The translations under genes were made by a program, and so were the position numbers. A DNA stretch of 64,000 bases, taken from NCBI RefSeq assembly GCF_040581485.1, contig NC_090129.1, forward strand, positions 10,712,501-10,776,500, read 5' to 3'. Positions 1 to 12,300 of this stretch are shown here, one piece after another; position 1 is the stretch's first letter; every line of letters starts with the position of its first letter. The notes beneath the pieces are model-generated. The model did not search any database. It saw only the letters and a program-made list of their open reading frames with translations, and was not told where the DNA came from. This DNA is from Linepithema humile. Taxonomy: Eukaryota; Arthropoda; Insecta; Hymenoptera; Formicidae.

Positions 1-1599
1 AAAATGCTCTAAATATCTTATCAATTACAAATAAAAAAAAGTTAAAATAAAACTATTTGGTATTTTAGATACAAAAAGCCACAGTGAATTTCTCAAAAAA
101 TTATAGCCACGAACTATTTTCACTAATTATACCATCATAACATGTTTTTTCGCGCAACAGTTTAAATGGTGAAGCAGTGTCTCGTGCAACTCCGACGTTA
201 AAACATGATCTCTTTCACATATAACAAACACGTGCTTATAAAAGCACGTTTATAAATAGACATATGTGTATATGCATACGCGACATTTACAGACTTGCCG
301 TCTACATGCGGCACATTAATGGAAGAGAAAAATTCTCCAACCACAACGAATGTCAACTATCTTAAACATGATATGCTACGTTAGAAAAATTGGCATTTGG
401 TCCGGAAAAAGAAACATACGAAATGCGAATCTTGAGTGTGACAGTACCCTATCTAGGCTTCGTCATACTTTAGGCGCCTGACGGGAACATTAAATCAACA
501 TCTTCATTGCGTCAATACAGATCGGCGCGCATTTCAGCACGTATGCCGAATCAACTTTGATGCGGCTTTACTTACAGCTAATCGCGATCACTACAACCGA
601 GATGGGTGTATTCTGTAATTTAAAGTAATTTTATGTAGTAAAAGCTCGGTTCCTCAAATTTATTTTTGCACTTTGAGATGTGTTAATTATAATTTTACAA
701 CAAAATATTTAACATCCCATCGAACAATAAAGTTTTTCTATATAAAGATAAAGAGTAAAAAATTTAGTTATTTTATTAAAATCGGTTACTTTTTAACAAA
801 AATCAATATAATGAACGTATAAAAATCAGAAATTTTTATCTAATAAATTATATTTTATTAGTGTCATCGACTTTTATCATATCATCGTTTGCAATCATAT
901 TTTTGCGTATCTTTCTTACTTTTACCGGAGATACGAACGTATTATGTAGTACAGAATAAATCCATAGAATCGCTATCCTCACACAAAACACATATACATA
1001 GTCGTCGAAAACACCGAATGACGTTCATCTTTTATCTCGCAACCGGAAATGGTTATCGGCCATTTCTCGATCTCTTCTTTAAACTCTTAAAATGCTATCA
1101 GCTCAACAAACGCAACGAGACATGATCCTAAAGATCGCGCTCGATTACGATCGAAAGTCGATAAAATTTATAAACTCTCGTACAACAATAACATCAAAAT
1201 TGCAAAAATAACAGATCGTTCTTTAAATCACAAAATGGCCGATTTACCGAGATGTGCGTAAGCCATCGTTATTAAAATCGTCGAGTGATCATCTATTTTC
1301 TCTCTTTACATTTTGATCCTCGCGACTTTCACGACAAGCGGACGGCAAGATCTTTAGACAGTAAACGTCACACGGAGGATTCTTCTACCACTACGACAAA
1401 AGCGGGATTTGCTTATCTCGAATCCAGAACCGGTTGCTGAACAAAGTTAACTACAACATCGGTGGGTTTTGGTTACTAATCGATTAATCGAAATTATTCC
1501 TCGTCGATGGTAGGCTGGACCTGTAGCACATCCTTTAGGATCCTGTGTTCATACTGCTCATCGGGAACTTGAAGCAACGAGACGGAGGGGGAGTCAGAG
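1..1599. other. AT-rich flank, no gene recognised
   Basis: No open reading frame here resembles a known protein, and no repeat structure stands out. The part nearest 1600 is downstream of the stop codon of the minus-strand RhoGAP gene, so some of it is probably that gene's 3' untranslated region. This is inferred from position only. Confidence 0.4.
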
Positions 1600-1621
1600 C
1601 CGTGCAACAACTGTTGCACGG
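1600..1621. repeat. 22-nt near-perfect palindrome just after the RhoGAP stop codon
   Basis: Two 10-base arms, CCGTGCAACA and TGTTGCACGG, are separated by two bases. The palindrome begins about ten bases past the minus-strand TGA of the RhoGAP gene, in what should be its 3' untranslated region. In RNA it could fold with roughly eight pairs and a six-base loop. A role in mRNA stability or localisation is only a possibility. Confidence 0.5.
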
Positions 1622-2210
1622 TATCTTGCTCTCAAACCTTGCTCTCGGGCCCGTCGGTGGTGTGCTTGAAAGAATTACGGATTTTGCTCAGATGAAGAGC
1701 AGTAATGTGTCCGTAGCTCTTGTTGTACCATTCAGGTGTGCAATCCCTGAAAACAAATTTGTTATAAATAATTATTATTTAAATTTTCATATAATTAACA
1801 CAGCTGATTGTAAATAAAATGCACAGTTAATTTCAGCCCAATGTAAATAAGATTGAAAAACATTCCTAAGCAAGATATCAAGAATTCTAAATAAAGATGA
1901 CCGTATTGCTAGAGAGAAACATTCCTTACTTCGTATCGACTCTAGATAAATGCATAATGCGGGATTTGCCGCTGCCGCACGGCTCGATAAGATAACGAGA
2001 GGCCAGAACGATGCCGCGAGTCCCTCCGAGCATAACAGGGGCGTCTGGATGTTGCACGGATGTTTCCACAATGACGCAAGCGCCTTTGGGAAGGTCATTT
2101 CGCCAGGATCTATAAAATTTAATTATGTTAGTTGAAAACTGTCCTAAATGTTTTTAATATAAAATTTTTTTTATTTAAAATATCATTAATTTTTTATGTA
2201 TTATATTTGA

Positions 2211-2212
<2 letters not shown>

Positions 2213-2261
<49 letters not shown>
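2213..2261. repeat. (TA)n microsatellite
   Basis: About 48 bases of uninterrupted TA repeat lie in the intron between the last START-domain exons. Confidence 0.9.
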
Positions 2262-2264
<3 letters not shown>

Positions 2265-2768
2265 TATAATTATTATATATAAGTAATATAATTTTATTGA
2301 CTTACCTTAATACGCAATAATCTCTGGCGGGTAATGGGCTCATATTACCCGTGGCGTATTGAAAGACCTTCACATTGGTATCCAACTTGTTTATCAATCT
2401 GTACTTCAAAAGTTGCGGATCCCAGATATGCCTTTCTCTTAGCACACGATGTAGCAACTCGTTCGGCGGAGCTTCGACTTCCGTTGACACTCGACAGAGA
2501 CGAAGCGGGTCCGTCGTCTACTTTTTTATACGCCATTTCTACACTATTTCAGCAGGATTGTTCACTGTGACCCAACCGCAACTTCTGCTAAACAAGTTAC
2601 TTAGCGTTAATTTATTTCATTTTTTGTTTTATATCTATATATTACTGAACAGAAAATGGTTCTGTAAAAATCTTAAAAGAGCAACGCAGATGTTAGCAAA
2701 TAAAATATATATTTTAACAATGTGGACTATGCCTTCGTTTAAAATATAAGATTTCAATGCATTGTAAT

Positions 2769-3186
2769 TGTTAAAACTAATTTAAGCTCTCACATTTTGT
2801 GTTTCTTATTTTTATAATTCGCGCTACTTTGCTTTCTTTTATATAAATAGGATATATCTGTCCTACAGCGCTCCTTGTATTAGTGTTTTATTTTTAAGCC
2901 GTTAGGCGTCTCGTATTGTTATCCCTCTCGCAGACACTTTTTTTTTGTAAGAAGCCAATAATAATAGCGTTTTCGATTATACAGGATTTGAACGACCCAG
3001 GGTTGGTTAATGACGTCATTGCAACCTCTCCACCAATGAAAGACTTGCATTTATAGTAAAATAGTGATTGATCAACCCTAGATCGTTCAAACCCCGTTTA
3101 TTCGAAAACGCTATAAGTCTGTCAAGTTATACCACGCAACGTGTGTAGTCGTGTTTTCTGTTGTTCACCCATCTAAAACTTTAACA
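2769..3186 (+). repeat. copia 5' LTR (carries a MITE)
   Basis: The 418-bp LTR matches the 265-bp 3' LTR almost base for base, apart from a 149-bp insertion plus its target duplication and a few substitutions. The low LTR divergence suggests a fairly recent copia insertion. Confidence 0.93.
2965..3113. mobile_element. 149-bp MITE in the 5' LTR, TAA target duplication
   Basis: Termini TAGCGTTTTCGA and TCGAAAACGCTA are inverted, and the similarity continues imperfectly for about 40 bp. Comparison with the uninterrupted 3' LTR shows that TAA (2962-2964) was duplicated at 3114-3116. A 3-bp TWA duplication is typical of PIF/Harbinger-derived MITEs. The 3' LTR preserves the empty site. Confidence 0.85.
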
Positions 3187-3200
3187 GGTTATGGGCCCAG
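3187..3200 (+). other. primer binding site, initiator tRNA-Met internal type
   Basis: GGTTATGGGCCCAG directly follows the LTR end. It matches the site used by Drosophila copia, which primes from an internal part of initiator tRNA-Met rather than its 3' end. Confidence 0.8.
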
Positions 3201-3577
3201 CACGCTTCCACTGCGCATTGGCTGCAGTCAAAATTCACGGAAAGGGCGGCGCTGCGCACGATGTCAACAACTCGAAGAAGAAGACACAAGGAGCGAAAAA
3301 CACGAGATATGAAAAGAAGGAAATCATTTGTCGTTACTGCCACAAAAGAGGTCACGTAGAGAAGAGATGCTATAAAAAACGTGACGATACCCGATACAAG
3401 AAGGATGCCGACAAATCAGCAAGAGACGACACAGCAAACTTCGGTGCCTTCATGGTGTCCAACTTCGAATTCGCATCACGTGTATTACAGGACGATTCGA
3501 AAGATGTATGGCTTTTGGACAGCGGTGCTTCTATTGTAAGCACATGTGTTTTCGACGCGAATGGTTTAGCGAATTAG
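3191..3577 (+). pseudogene. copia gag/protease remnant (CCHC zinc knuckle, DSGAS protease)
   Basis: The reading frame opens almost at the primer binding site and reaches a CX2CX4HX4C knuckle (CRYCHKRGHVEKRC, about residues 48-61) and a retropepsin active site WLLDSGAS (about residues 106-113). In a full copia the knuckle lies some 200-300 residues into gag, so the capsid part has been deleted. The frame then ends at 3577, and protease/linker coding continues in another frame from about 3590 to 3800, up to the foldback insertion. Confidence 0.8.
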
Positions 3578-3797
3578 ACGAAAATTACCGTGAGTCTGTA
3601 AGTCTCGGAGACAATTCGACGTGCGAAGTAAGAGGATGCGCGGTGCAATTAAAATAAAAATGTACGTTGATGGCAAGTGGCTTAACGGTAAATTAGAAGA
3701 CGTGTTGTTCATACCGTCATTACGTAAAAATCTTTTCTCAACCGGCGTTTGTACTTCAAAAAACTACATCCTAAAGTTCGAATCAAATAATGTTAAA

Positions 3798-4981
3798 AGA
3801 GTGACCCCAATAATCGCCCGATTTGCGGCCCTCGAATTTGGAACCAAATAGTACGCTAAATGATAGTTTATGATGAGACATTGATTACAGAAAATTTTTA
3901 CATTGAGCCTACTTTTCATTTCGAAGATAGGCGATGTCAAAGTTGCTAGGTCAGGTGCGGTATCATGACATATCTCACAAGTAAACTTACGGAACTGTCT
4001 GTCGGAGCTCACTGATTTTGATGGGACTTTGCACACTTGTAGAACTATGACAAATAATCGACATATATTTTTTTTATATCGGTAAAGGTGCACTTTAAAG
4101 GGTGAAAACTACCCCTTAGATGTGAGTTTTAGCTAGAATTCGTATAGAATCTGCGTTTGAAAAGATGGTAAAATAGATTTAAGGGGTTTCTGAGGTCACT
4201 AATTACGAATCCGAGGCTAGAATTTCACAATTCAAAATGGCGGACATCGACTAATTAACAATTATTAATCGATATGCACAAAAATGATTATTTACACGTT
4301 TGCCTAACCTAACCTAACTCAAGCAGGGCAGGGAAGAGTTCAATACAGCAATTAACTGACAAACTTGGAATCGGAGAGGAGTTTGTCAGTTTATTAACAT
4401 ATTAGATTTACGATTTTCGATTTTGAAATTCTATGTTCAGAGTCGTAATCAGCGATCCCAGAAACGTGTAAATGATCATTTTTGTGCATATCGATTAATA
4501 ATTGTTAATTAGTCGATGTCCGCCATTTTGAATTGTGAAATTCTAGCCCCGGATTCGCAATTAGTGACCTCAGAAACCCCTTAAATCCATTTTACCATCT
4601 TTTCAAACGCAGATTCTATACGAATTCTAGCTAAAACTCACATCTAAAGGGTAGTTTTCACCCTTTAGAGTGCACCTTTACCGATATAAAAAAATATATA
4701 TCGATTATTTGTCATAGTTCTACAAGTGTGCAAAATCCCATCAAAATCGGTGAGTTCCGACAGACAGTTCCGTAAGTTTACTTGTGAGATATGTCATGAT
4801 ACCGCACCTGACCTAGCAACTTTGACATCGCCTATCTTTGAAACGAAAAGTAGGCTCAATGTAAAAATTTTCTGTGATCAATGTCTCATCATAAACTATC
4901 ATTTAGCGTACTATTTGGTTCCAAATTCGAGGGCCGCAAATCGGGCGAAATTTCACCTCTTTTTGGGGTCACTCTTTCTCG
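3798..4981. mobile_element. Foldback element inside copia, about 0.53-kb inverted arms
   Basis: Left arm from AAAGAGTGACCCC (3798) to about 4300 is repeated inverted from about 4445 to GGGGTCACTCTTT (4981). The arms differ by few substitutions and small indels. The centre is short and holds three CCTAA units and its own small inverted repeat. No reading frame with recognisable similarity is present, so this is a non-autonomous palindromic element that interrupted copia between its protease linker and integrase regions. Confidence 0.85.
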
Positions 4982-4985
4982 CAAT

Positions 4986-7745
4986 AATTCGACATTGGCC
5001 TACGGAATTAAACAAAGTAATAACTTGTTCCGATTATTAATCAAAGTCGATTTTGTCAACGAAACAAACGCGGTTTCTGTCAATAGCTTGAAAACATGGC
5101 ACGAGCGATTAGGCCACATAAATTGCCAATCTCTTCGCGAAATGATAAAGAAAAATTTAATTAATGGCGTCTCGTTATCCGAAAGCGATAAGTTTTTCTG
5201 CGAAAGCTGCCAGTTCGGTAAGCAGCATCGTTTACCTTTTAAGTCTAAAGTAAGAAATAATCATAACAGAAAAATAGGCGAATTTATTCATACCGATGTG
5301 TGCGGTCCGATATCTGAGGCATCTATCGGAGGTTCAAGATACTTCTTGCTTTTTAAAGATGACAAATCAAGTTTTGGTCATATCTATTTTCTAAAGTATA
5401 AAAGTGAAACTTTCGATAAATTTAAAGAGTTTGAACAGTTAATTTTTAATAAATTTGGAACGCGGATAAAGACCGTTAGAGCTGACAACGGTACTGAATT
5501 TTGTAACAAATATATGAGTAATTATTTTGCCCTTCGCGGAATTACACTTGAAACATCTGCACCGTACACTCATGAACAAAACGGTCGCTCAGAAAGGGAA
5601 ATAAGAACAATTGTAGAATGTGCACGCACAATGTTGCACGCCAAAAATCTACCCACACGTCTTTGGGCTGAGGCTGTGAACACAGCCGTATATATACTAA
5701 ATCGTTGCATTTCTTCGCAATCGTGTAACATTACTCCCTTCGAAAAATGGTATAATAGAAAGCCTGATTTGTCACACATACGAAAATTTGGAAGTGACGC
5801 GTTCGCGCATGTGCCTAAAGAGCATAGAAAGAAATAGGATCCTAAATCGAATAAATTAGTTTTAGTAGGATATCAAGGCGAATCTACTAACTGTCGGCTC
5901 TTTGATGTATCAACAAACAAAATAATAGTAACAAGGGACGTCATAATTAACGAAATATCCGACAATAAACCAGACACAGAATCCGGCAAAACATTAATAA
6001 AAATTGCAAATCCGGACGAAAATATAACTGAGCTTTTCGAGAATGTACAAAACGATCAATTAGAGTTAATCAACGAAAGGGAAAATTTAAGACAAGCCGA
6101 GCATAATGACGCGTATAATCTAAGAGACCGACGGTTAATAAAAGCGCCGGGTCGTTATGAAGCGAGTGTAGCAATTTTTAATGAACCGGTAACATATATC
6201 GAGGCAACTACAGGGGAAAATGCGAGTCAATGGAAATTGGCGATTAAAGAAGAGCTTGAAGCTCACCAGAAGAACGACACGTGGTCTCTAGTTCCTTTAC
6301 CTAAAAATCATAACATAATTGGGTGTAAATGGGTCTTTAAAATAAAAGAAAATCCTACAGAAAATAGTATTCGTTTCAAAGCCCGATTATGTGCAAAAGG
6401 CTTCTCGCAAAAGGCTGGACTGGACTATACCGAAACCTTCTCCCCTGTGGTTCGCTACGATTCGATTCGTGTCCTTTTAGCAATCGCCGCACATGAAAAT
6501 TTAAAAATAAGTCAATTTAACATTAAAACCGCTTTTATCAATGGAATTTTGAACGAGGAAATTTATATGCAATTACCAGAAGGAGTCGAGACAAAAGACA
6601 GAAATATAGTCTGTAAATTAAATAAGGCTCTGTATGGCCTCAAGCAGGCAGCAAGATGCTGGAATAGGCAATTCAGCGATTTTTTGCAAAAATTTAATTT
6701 TCAACAAAGCGACGCCGACCAATGCGTTTACATCGGTCAATTCAAAGGGGGAAAAGTATATCTTGCCCTTTACGTGAATGATGGACTTATACTAGCATCA
6801 TCACAAATAGTATTAGATAAAATTTTACAAGCTCTTAATACCACCTTTGAAATGACCAAAGGAAACGGTAATACGTTTGTCGGAATGGAGATCGAGCGCG
6901 ACCGTCCGAATAACACTATTTTTATTCATCAAAAACATTACATCAACCGTCTACTAGTTCGCTTCAATATATCCGATGCAAATCCCGTATCAATTCCCGC
7001 TGATCCTCATGTAAATCTACGATCAGCTGATGTCGAAAACACAATATGCCGAAACACGCCGTATCGTGAGGCAATTGGTGGCCTCTTGTTCTTAGCCTCC
7101 GTGTCAAGGCCTGACATTTCCTACGCAGTCGGAGTCGTTAGTCGATATTTAAACAATTACAACACATCTCACTGGAATGCAGTAAAACGGATTTTCAAAT
7201 ACCTGAAAGAAACTTTGGACTTTGGAATCATATATAACGGAAATAAATCCGATCTAAAATTAATTGGATACTGCGACTCTGACTACGCAGCGGACATCGA
7301 CACGCGTCGCTCAGTTAGCGGATATATTTTTAAAATCATGGACGGTTCAGTTACTTGGAATTCAAAACGTCAGGCAACTGTAAGTCTCAGCACTACAGAA
7401 GCTGAATATATCGCCGCATGCATGGCGACGAAAGAAGCAATTTGGTTAAAAAAGCTTCTGTCTGATATCGGGCGTCGATGCAAAGATGCGACCGTGATTA
7501 TGATAGATAATCAAAGTGCGATAAAGCTTATTAAAAATCCCGAATTCCACAGTCGCACAAAACATATCGACGTGCGCTATCATTTTATTCGAGAGAAGCT
7601 TGCGAATCATGAAATCGACGTAAAATACATTTCAAGTCAAAATCAACTAGCCGATATTTTCACAAAAGGCTTACCACGAGATCGGTTTAAATATTTACGG
7701 CACGAAATAAGTGTTGTAAATAGAGAGACGTTATTAAATGCGTAA
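4986..7745 (+). pseudogene. copia pol: integrase, reverse transcriptase, RNase H (disabled)
   Basis: The frame is open from the foldback edge to 7745 except for one TAG at 5835-5837, where the family usually has Trp. Integrase shows the HHCC zinc region (HERLGHIN, CESCQFG) and core residues HTDVCGP, ADNGTEF and NGRSEREIRT. Reverse transcriptase begins near 6230 with the usual ALYGLKQAARCW. The two catalytic aspartates are both replaced by asparagine: NIKTAF instead of the D-containing motif (about 6519) and YVND instead of YVDD (about 6771). RNase H follows (YCDSDYAAD, STTEAEY, TKHIDVRYH). The enzyme cannot be active as read. Confidence 0.93.
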
Positions 7746-7797
7746 ATCGCGATTTAAGTTCTTTGTTATACCTTACAAAATGTACAAGCGGTGGGAG

Positions 7798-8062
7798 TGT
7801 TAAAACTAATTTAAACTCTCACATTTTGTGTTTCTTATTTTTATAATTCGCGCTACTTTGCTTTCTTTTATATGAATAGGATATCTCTGTCCTACAGCGC
7901 TCCTTGTATTAGTGTTTTGTTTTTAAGCCGTTAGGCGTCTCGTATTGTTATCCCTCTCGCGGACACTTTTTTTTGTAAGAAGCCAATAATAAGTCTGTCA
8001 AGTTATACCACGCAACGTGTGTAGTCGTGTTTTCTGTTGTTCACCCATCTAAAACTTTAACA
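7798..8062 (+). repeat. copia 3' LTR
   Basis: This 265-bp copy starts TGTTAAAAC and ends TTTAACA. A purine-rich stretch (GGTGGGAG) just upstream serves as the polypurine tract. It is the uninterrupted version of the 5' LTR. Confidence 0.95.
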
Positions 8063-8633
8063 GTAATAAAGAAAATGTAAATTCTGAAAATTGCTAGATT
8101 TACCAATTTTTATAATTTAAGATTCCAGTCTAATAAATGAATTTTATTGATCTGTTTTAATCGTTTTAAAATTTTCACAAATAAATTAATCATAATGATG
8201 ACATGTACTAACTTTTCTCGCGCTTCTTTCAACAATGCCGTAGTGCAAGCATATAGATAACCCCTCCAATCCTGCTTCAATTCCGAACCCAGTTCCTCCA
8301 ACGCCACTGGAATGCTCTCTTCCATGTAGTTAAAGTGGCACTGCGTCAACATGTCTGATGAAACCTGAAAGAACCGGAAGAAGCATGAGCCGGGCCCTTC
8401 CTACTCGTGCGAGCGATCTCCGCGCCTGCGGATCGAACTAAGCGATTGCGATCGAGAAATGACGACGCTTCGGCACTCACCATGAATAATTCACGATGCA
8501 TCTTGACCAGATAGAGAAGACAGTCGTGAGCGGCTTTGTTTTCCGACAATTCCCGCTGATATTGATTGCCTACAGTATTGATTGCCGACATCTCGTTTGT
8601 CCACATTTCGTTTACCAATGAATAGCTTGTTTT

Positions 8634-9355
8634 GAATATTTATTTTGTTTGAATACAAAAAAGACATTAAAAAATTAATACATTTTTAAATAATCAATAT
8701 TTATTGGATTTTTATATATAATTTTATTTATTAATGCACATTTTAGGATGAAACTTATCGTAAAAACGGAAGGAAAGCAAAGAAATTTTTGGAAATATAT
8801 ACGACAGCTTTTTATGAATTTTAGTGATGCAAATGAATAAGATAAATTTATAAATTTATTTTAACACTGCGTAAATTTTATTCGGCTTTTGGCATCAATT
8901 TGCTCTCAGGTTATATTAATAGGTTTGTTTGTATTCTGCCGCCGATTTGCTGTCAAAATTATGTCAACAGATTTTGTTACATTTCTGCTAGCATTGTGGT
9001 GACTTTATCGGATAAAACAAATCCTGTATTAAATTTACATTTTTATTGTCAATTTTGTAACAAGTTTTGGCAAAATATGTTTTCGGTAGACTTGGTTATC
9101 TGAAAACTTTTGTCGAAAACATTTCTTGAAATACATCTCTTTTGAGATATTTTAAGTAAACATTTAAAATAGATCATCATGTATAATTAATAAAAATATT
9201 TATTGAAAATTATTATTTAGTAAAGTAAGAATTTTTAATTTAGAAGTTAATTTTATTCCATAATAACAATTTTACATCTCGCATTTTAGATTAATTAAAT
9301 ATAATTACAATTGAACAATGCACACTAATGTGTCGGCTAACACACAGTATTTCCG
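8634..9355. other. AT-rich spacer between RhoGAP and nrf-6 genes
   Basis: No gene is recognisable. The 8890-9060 stretch faintly recalls the repeat at 32.4 and 55.4 kb (runs such as TTCTGCCG and GCTGTCA) but is too degenerate to define. Confidence 0.4.
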
Positions 9356-12300
9356 TCACAATTTTGTATGCGAAACTGCAATTTCAAATTCTCTATGTTT
9401 TTTTCCACCGCGAGATTGGGTATACATTTGCATTAGCAAGATATACGGCATTTCTGCCATTAAGGTTAATATATAACTGCATCCGAAAGACATCACAACA
9501 TATCCAAAAAACCTATTAACCTGAAAACAAAAATTGTGACAATAAGAGTATTTTTTATCGATATCAGTTTTAGATGTTCATATTCTTACTAGGTACGGTA
9601 TTTCTGCATGGCTGGCTGTTTCAGCATACAAGTTAACCGATTGTATGACAAAAGGATGTATAAGATAAGCGCAATACGTGAGTTTACTAAGAGGGATAAA
9701 GCCTCTGAATGATAATATTTTCTCAATAATGCCTGTAATAAAAAAGAAACATTTAATGATAGGAATTACATTTCTCAAAACCATAGCGTTTTTCTTTACA
9801 TTATTGTACTCATTATAACAATATGTAGTTAAAAAATTGATCAAAAATAAAATTAAGCAGAATAAAAATTATGCATAATACATTGCAGCAATTTTATTTG
9901 TTACATTTATGCATAGATTTGATAATAATATTTATTTATATCGTAATACAACAAACCTCCGTTTTTAGTAGAGCATGCTATTACAATCCATCCTATACCA
10001 ATGGTCCAAGCACTTTTGCTTAATGCGATATAGATAGCACTAGATAGAACTGATATCTGTCGCTTATAAAGACCGAATAACACAGAAATGTTACAAGTAA
10101 TTCCAAGGAACCAACATAAAATTAGAATTTGCTAAAATTAATTAGATTTAATATTATTAGGTTTATAAAAATATTATAGTAATGATAATAATAATGATAA
10201 TGAAAACAATATACTTAAATACTTAAGTATTTAAATAAACTAAACAATTATTTTTTCTTAAATAATTAATTTAAAAATAATTATTTAATAGTTTATTCAC
10301 ATATTATATAATTATTTTAATAACTGCGCATTTTTCAAGATATTTATATTTAAATACAAATAACATTTTACCTTATTTAAGCTCAATTTTTTGTTTAGCT
10401 TTACTAAAATGTAACCCGTAATTATTCCAACAAGATATGAACTTATTCTGATCCATGATGGAAGATATAAAACATTTGCAAGTCTGAACATTTCATCGAA
10501 TCTGTAACAACGAGAAAAAAACATTTATTTAATAATAAATTTTATGACTTACTTTCTATAACTTACGTCGGAACATATTCGTATGCATATGAAATATAGC
10601 CAGAAAACACAATTGTGCCAATTAAAAGAATGCCCAAGATGACGACAGCTATGTAAAAGTACCTGAAATTTACTTATTTAAACATATGCACTAAAGAAAT
10701 TAACTGTGTGATGCCGTCAATATAGACAGTCAACTTACATAGTAGATAAAATTAATAGGCCAACACTGATTATATAAAATTGCATATCAATGGCAAGATA
10801 CCAAGTCCAAGACATGCACTGCAAAAAAATAAGGTTTGAAGAATAAATAAGCTTTTACATAAGCATGATATTAAACCATTTTAAATAAACATATGTATAT
10901 ATCCGGTGTTTCAATATAAGCTAACTGTTTTTTTTTTTTTTTATAAAACGTAAAATAATGGGAATGTTTTTGATTTTTTTTATTTATTGTAAAACTAATA
11001 CATGGAAATTATGTATGAAATATAACATCGTTCAAATGGCCACCTCGGCTCTTCTGGCAGACGACAATTCGTTTGGTCATGTTTTTCAAGACATCTGCAC
11101 ATAAACTTGACTTTATTTCGCCAATGACGCGTCGAATATTGTGTTTGAGCTCAGGAATTATTGTGGGATCATTGGCGTAGACTCTGCTTTTAACAAAGCC
11201 CCAGAGAAAAAAATCCAGTGGTGTTAAATCGCACGATCTCGGAGGCTAGTTCACGTTGCCAAAACGAGAAATAACACGGCAAGGAAACTTACGCTGCAAT
11301 AGGTCTGTTCTTTATAGCTGAACTGATTGCACTAGTTCAGAGTTTATCTTTTTGCCTCTATATTAAAGGAGAAAGATAAACTCTGAACTAGTGCAGCCAG
11401 TTCAGCTATAAAGAACAGACCTAATAACTCTAGTGTTTCGCGCGCAGTGCGGCAGACCGTCTTATTGAAACCACATCATCTAAGTTTATTCCATTCAATT
11501 CGTGCTAAAAAAAAGTTCAAAAGCATGTCACGATATCGATTGCCATCCATTGTCACTGCAATTCCATTCTCATTTTCGAAAAAGTAAGGCCCGATCACAC
11601 CTCCCACCCAGAAACCGCACCAAACAGTAACTTTTTCAGGATGCATTGGTTGCTCATGAACCACTTGAAAATTTTCAGCTCCCCAAATTCGACAATTTTG
11701 TTTATTCACGTAGCCATTGAGGTAGAAATGAGCCTCGTCGCTTGAAATGATTTTGGTGAAAAAATGAGGGTCAATTATTTTTTGTTCTAGCATTCAATCG
11801 GCGAATGTACGACGCTGTACATGATCTCTAGGCTTTAATTCCTGAGTTAACTGTATTTTGTATGCGTGTAAATGCAGATCTTTCTTCAAAATTCGCTGAA
11901 CTCAGATGAATACACAGAGCTTGCTAAAATGTTCAACTGCTGGGTACGTCGTCGAATTGAGGTTCCCGGATTATCGGCCACACTCCGGCTTACTGCAGCG
12001 ACATTTTCCGTCGAGCGACCACTACGATCACGCACAGGCCTTTTTTGATCCTTAATCAAACCACTTTCTTCAAATTTTTTTATTATGTGTTTCATTTTTC
12101 ATTCTTAATTGTGTTGATTGATGGCACATGATTTTGTCCGAAAATAACACGTAATTTTTGCTGCACGATTTTAATCAAACCATTATTTTTATAATAATTT
12201 CTCATGATTTGCACATGTTGTTGAACTTTATAGTGTTCCATAACTAATTTTTCATGTCTCTAAATTATATACGTCAAACTTCACATGTTAAAGTGACAAT

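Larger units (their letters stand above)
2769..8062 (+). mobile_element. Ty1/copia LTR retrotransposon, inactive, with two nested inserts
   Basis: The element runs from TGTTAAAACTAA to TTTAACA and is flanked by a perfect 5-bp target duplication GTAAT (2764-2768 and 8063-8067). It contains two LTRs, a primer binding site, a zinc-knuckle/protease remnant, integrase, reverse transcriptase and RNase H, in that order, which defines copia superfamily. It lies in an intron of the minus-strand RhoGAP gene, in antisense orientation. A short MITE sits in the 5' LTR and a 1.2-kb foldback in the coding region. Most of gag is missing. Confidence 0.95.
1632..8633 (-). pseudogene. cv-c: 3' exons of a crossveinless-c/DLC-type RhoGAP with START domain, frame-broken
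   Basis: Five minus-strand exons are visible: 8633(approx.)-8481, 8364-8213, 2584-2306, 2109-1930 and 1746-1632 (stop TGA at 1634-1632). They join in phase with GT-AG borders. The product is the C-terminal START lipid-binding domain of DLC/STARD8/STARD13 proteins (Drosophila crossveinless-c, RhoGAP88C). Landmarks are LLHRVLRERHIWD, RDYCVLRSW, DLPKGACVIVE and SRYLIEPCGSGKSR. Family members inactivate Rho GTPases at junctions and the cytoskeleton. The RhoGAP and SAM parts are not in the window; they would lie to the right, where the nrf-6 gene sits. The 2584-2306 exon is damaged: relative to the family pattern it has two extra bases near 2541 and two missing near 2511, so the in-frame reading meets TAG at 2541-2539 and 2520-2518 before recovering frame. 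A copia element fills the intron 2585-8212. This is either a truncated duplicate that has decayed or a live gene with sequence errors. The homology call is firm; the pseudogene status is not. Confidence 0.7.

Noticed and set aside
889..1125. 78-codon open frame near the left edge
   Set aside because: Low-complexity composition, no recognisable similarity and no splice or start context.
4305..4320. Three CCTAA units, resembling the insect telomere repeat
   Set aside because: Only three copies, at the centre of a foldback element; too short to be interstitial telomere sequence.
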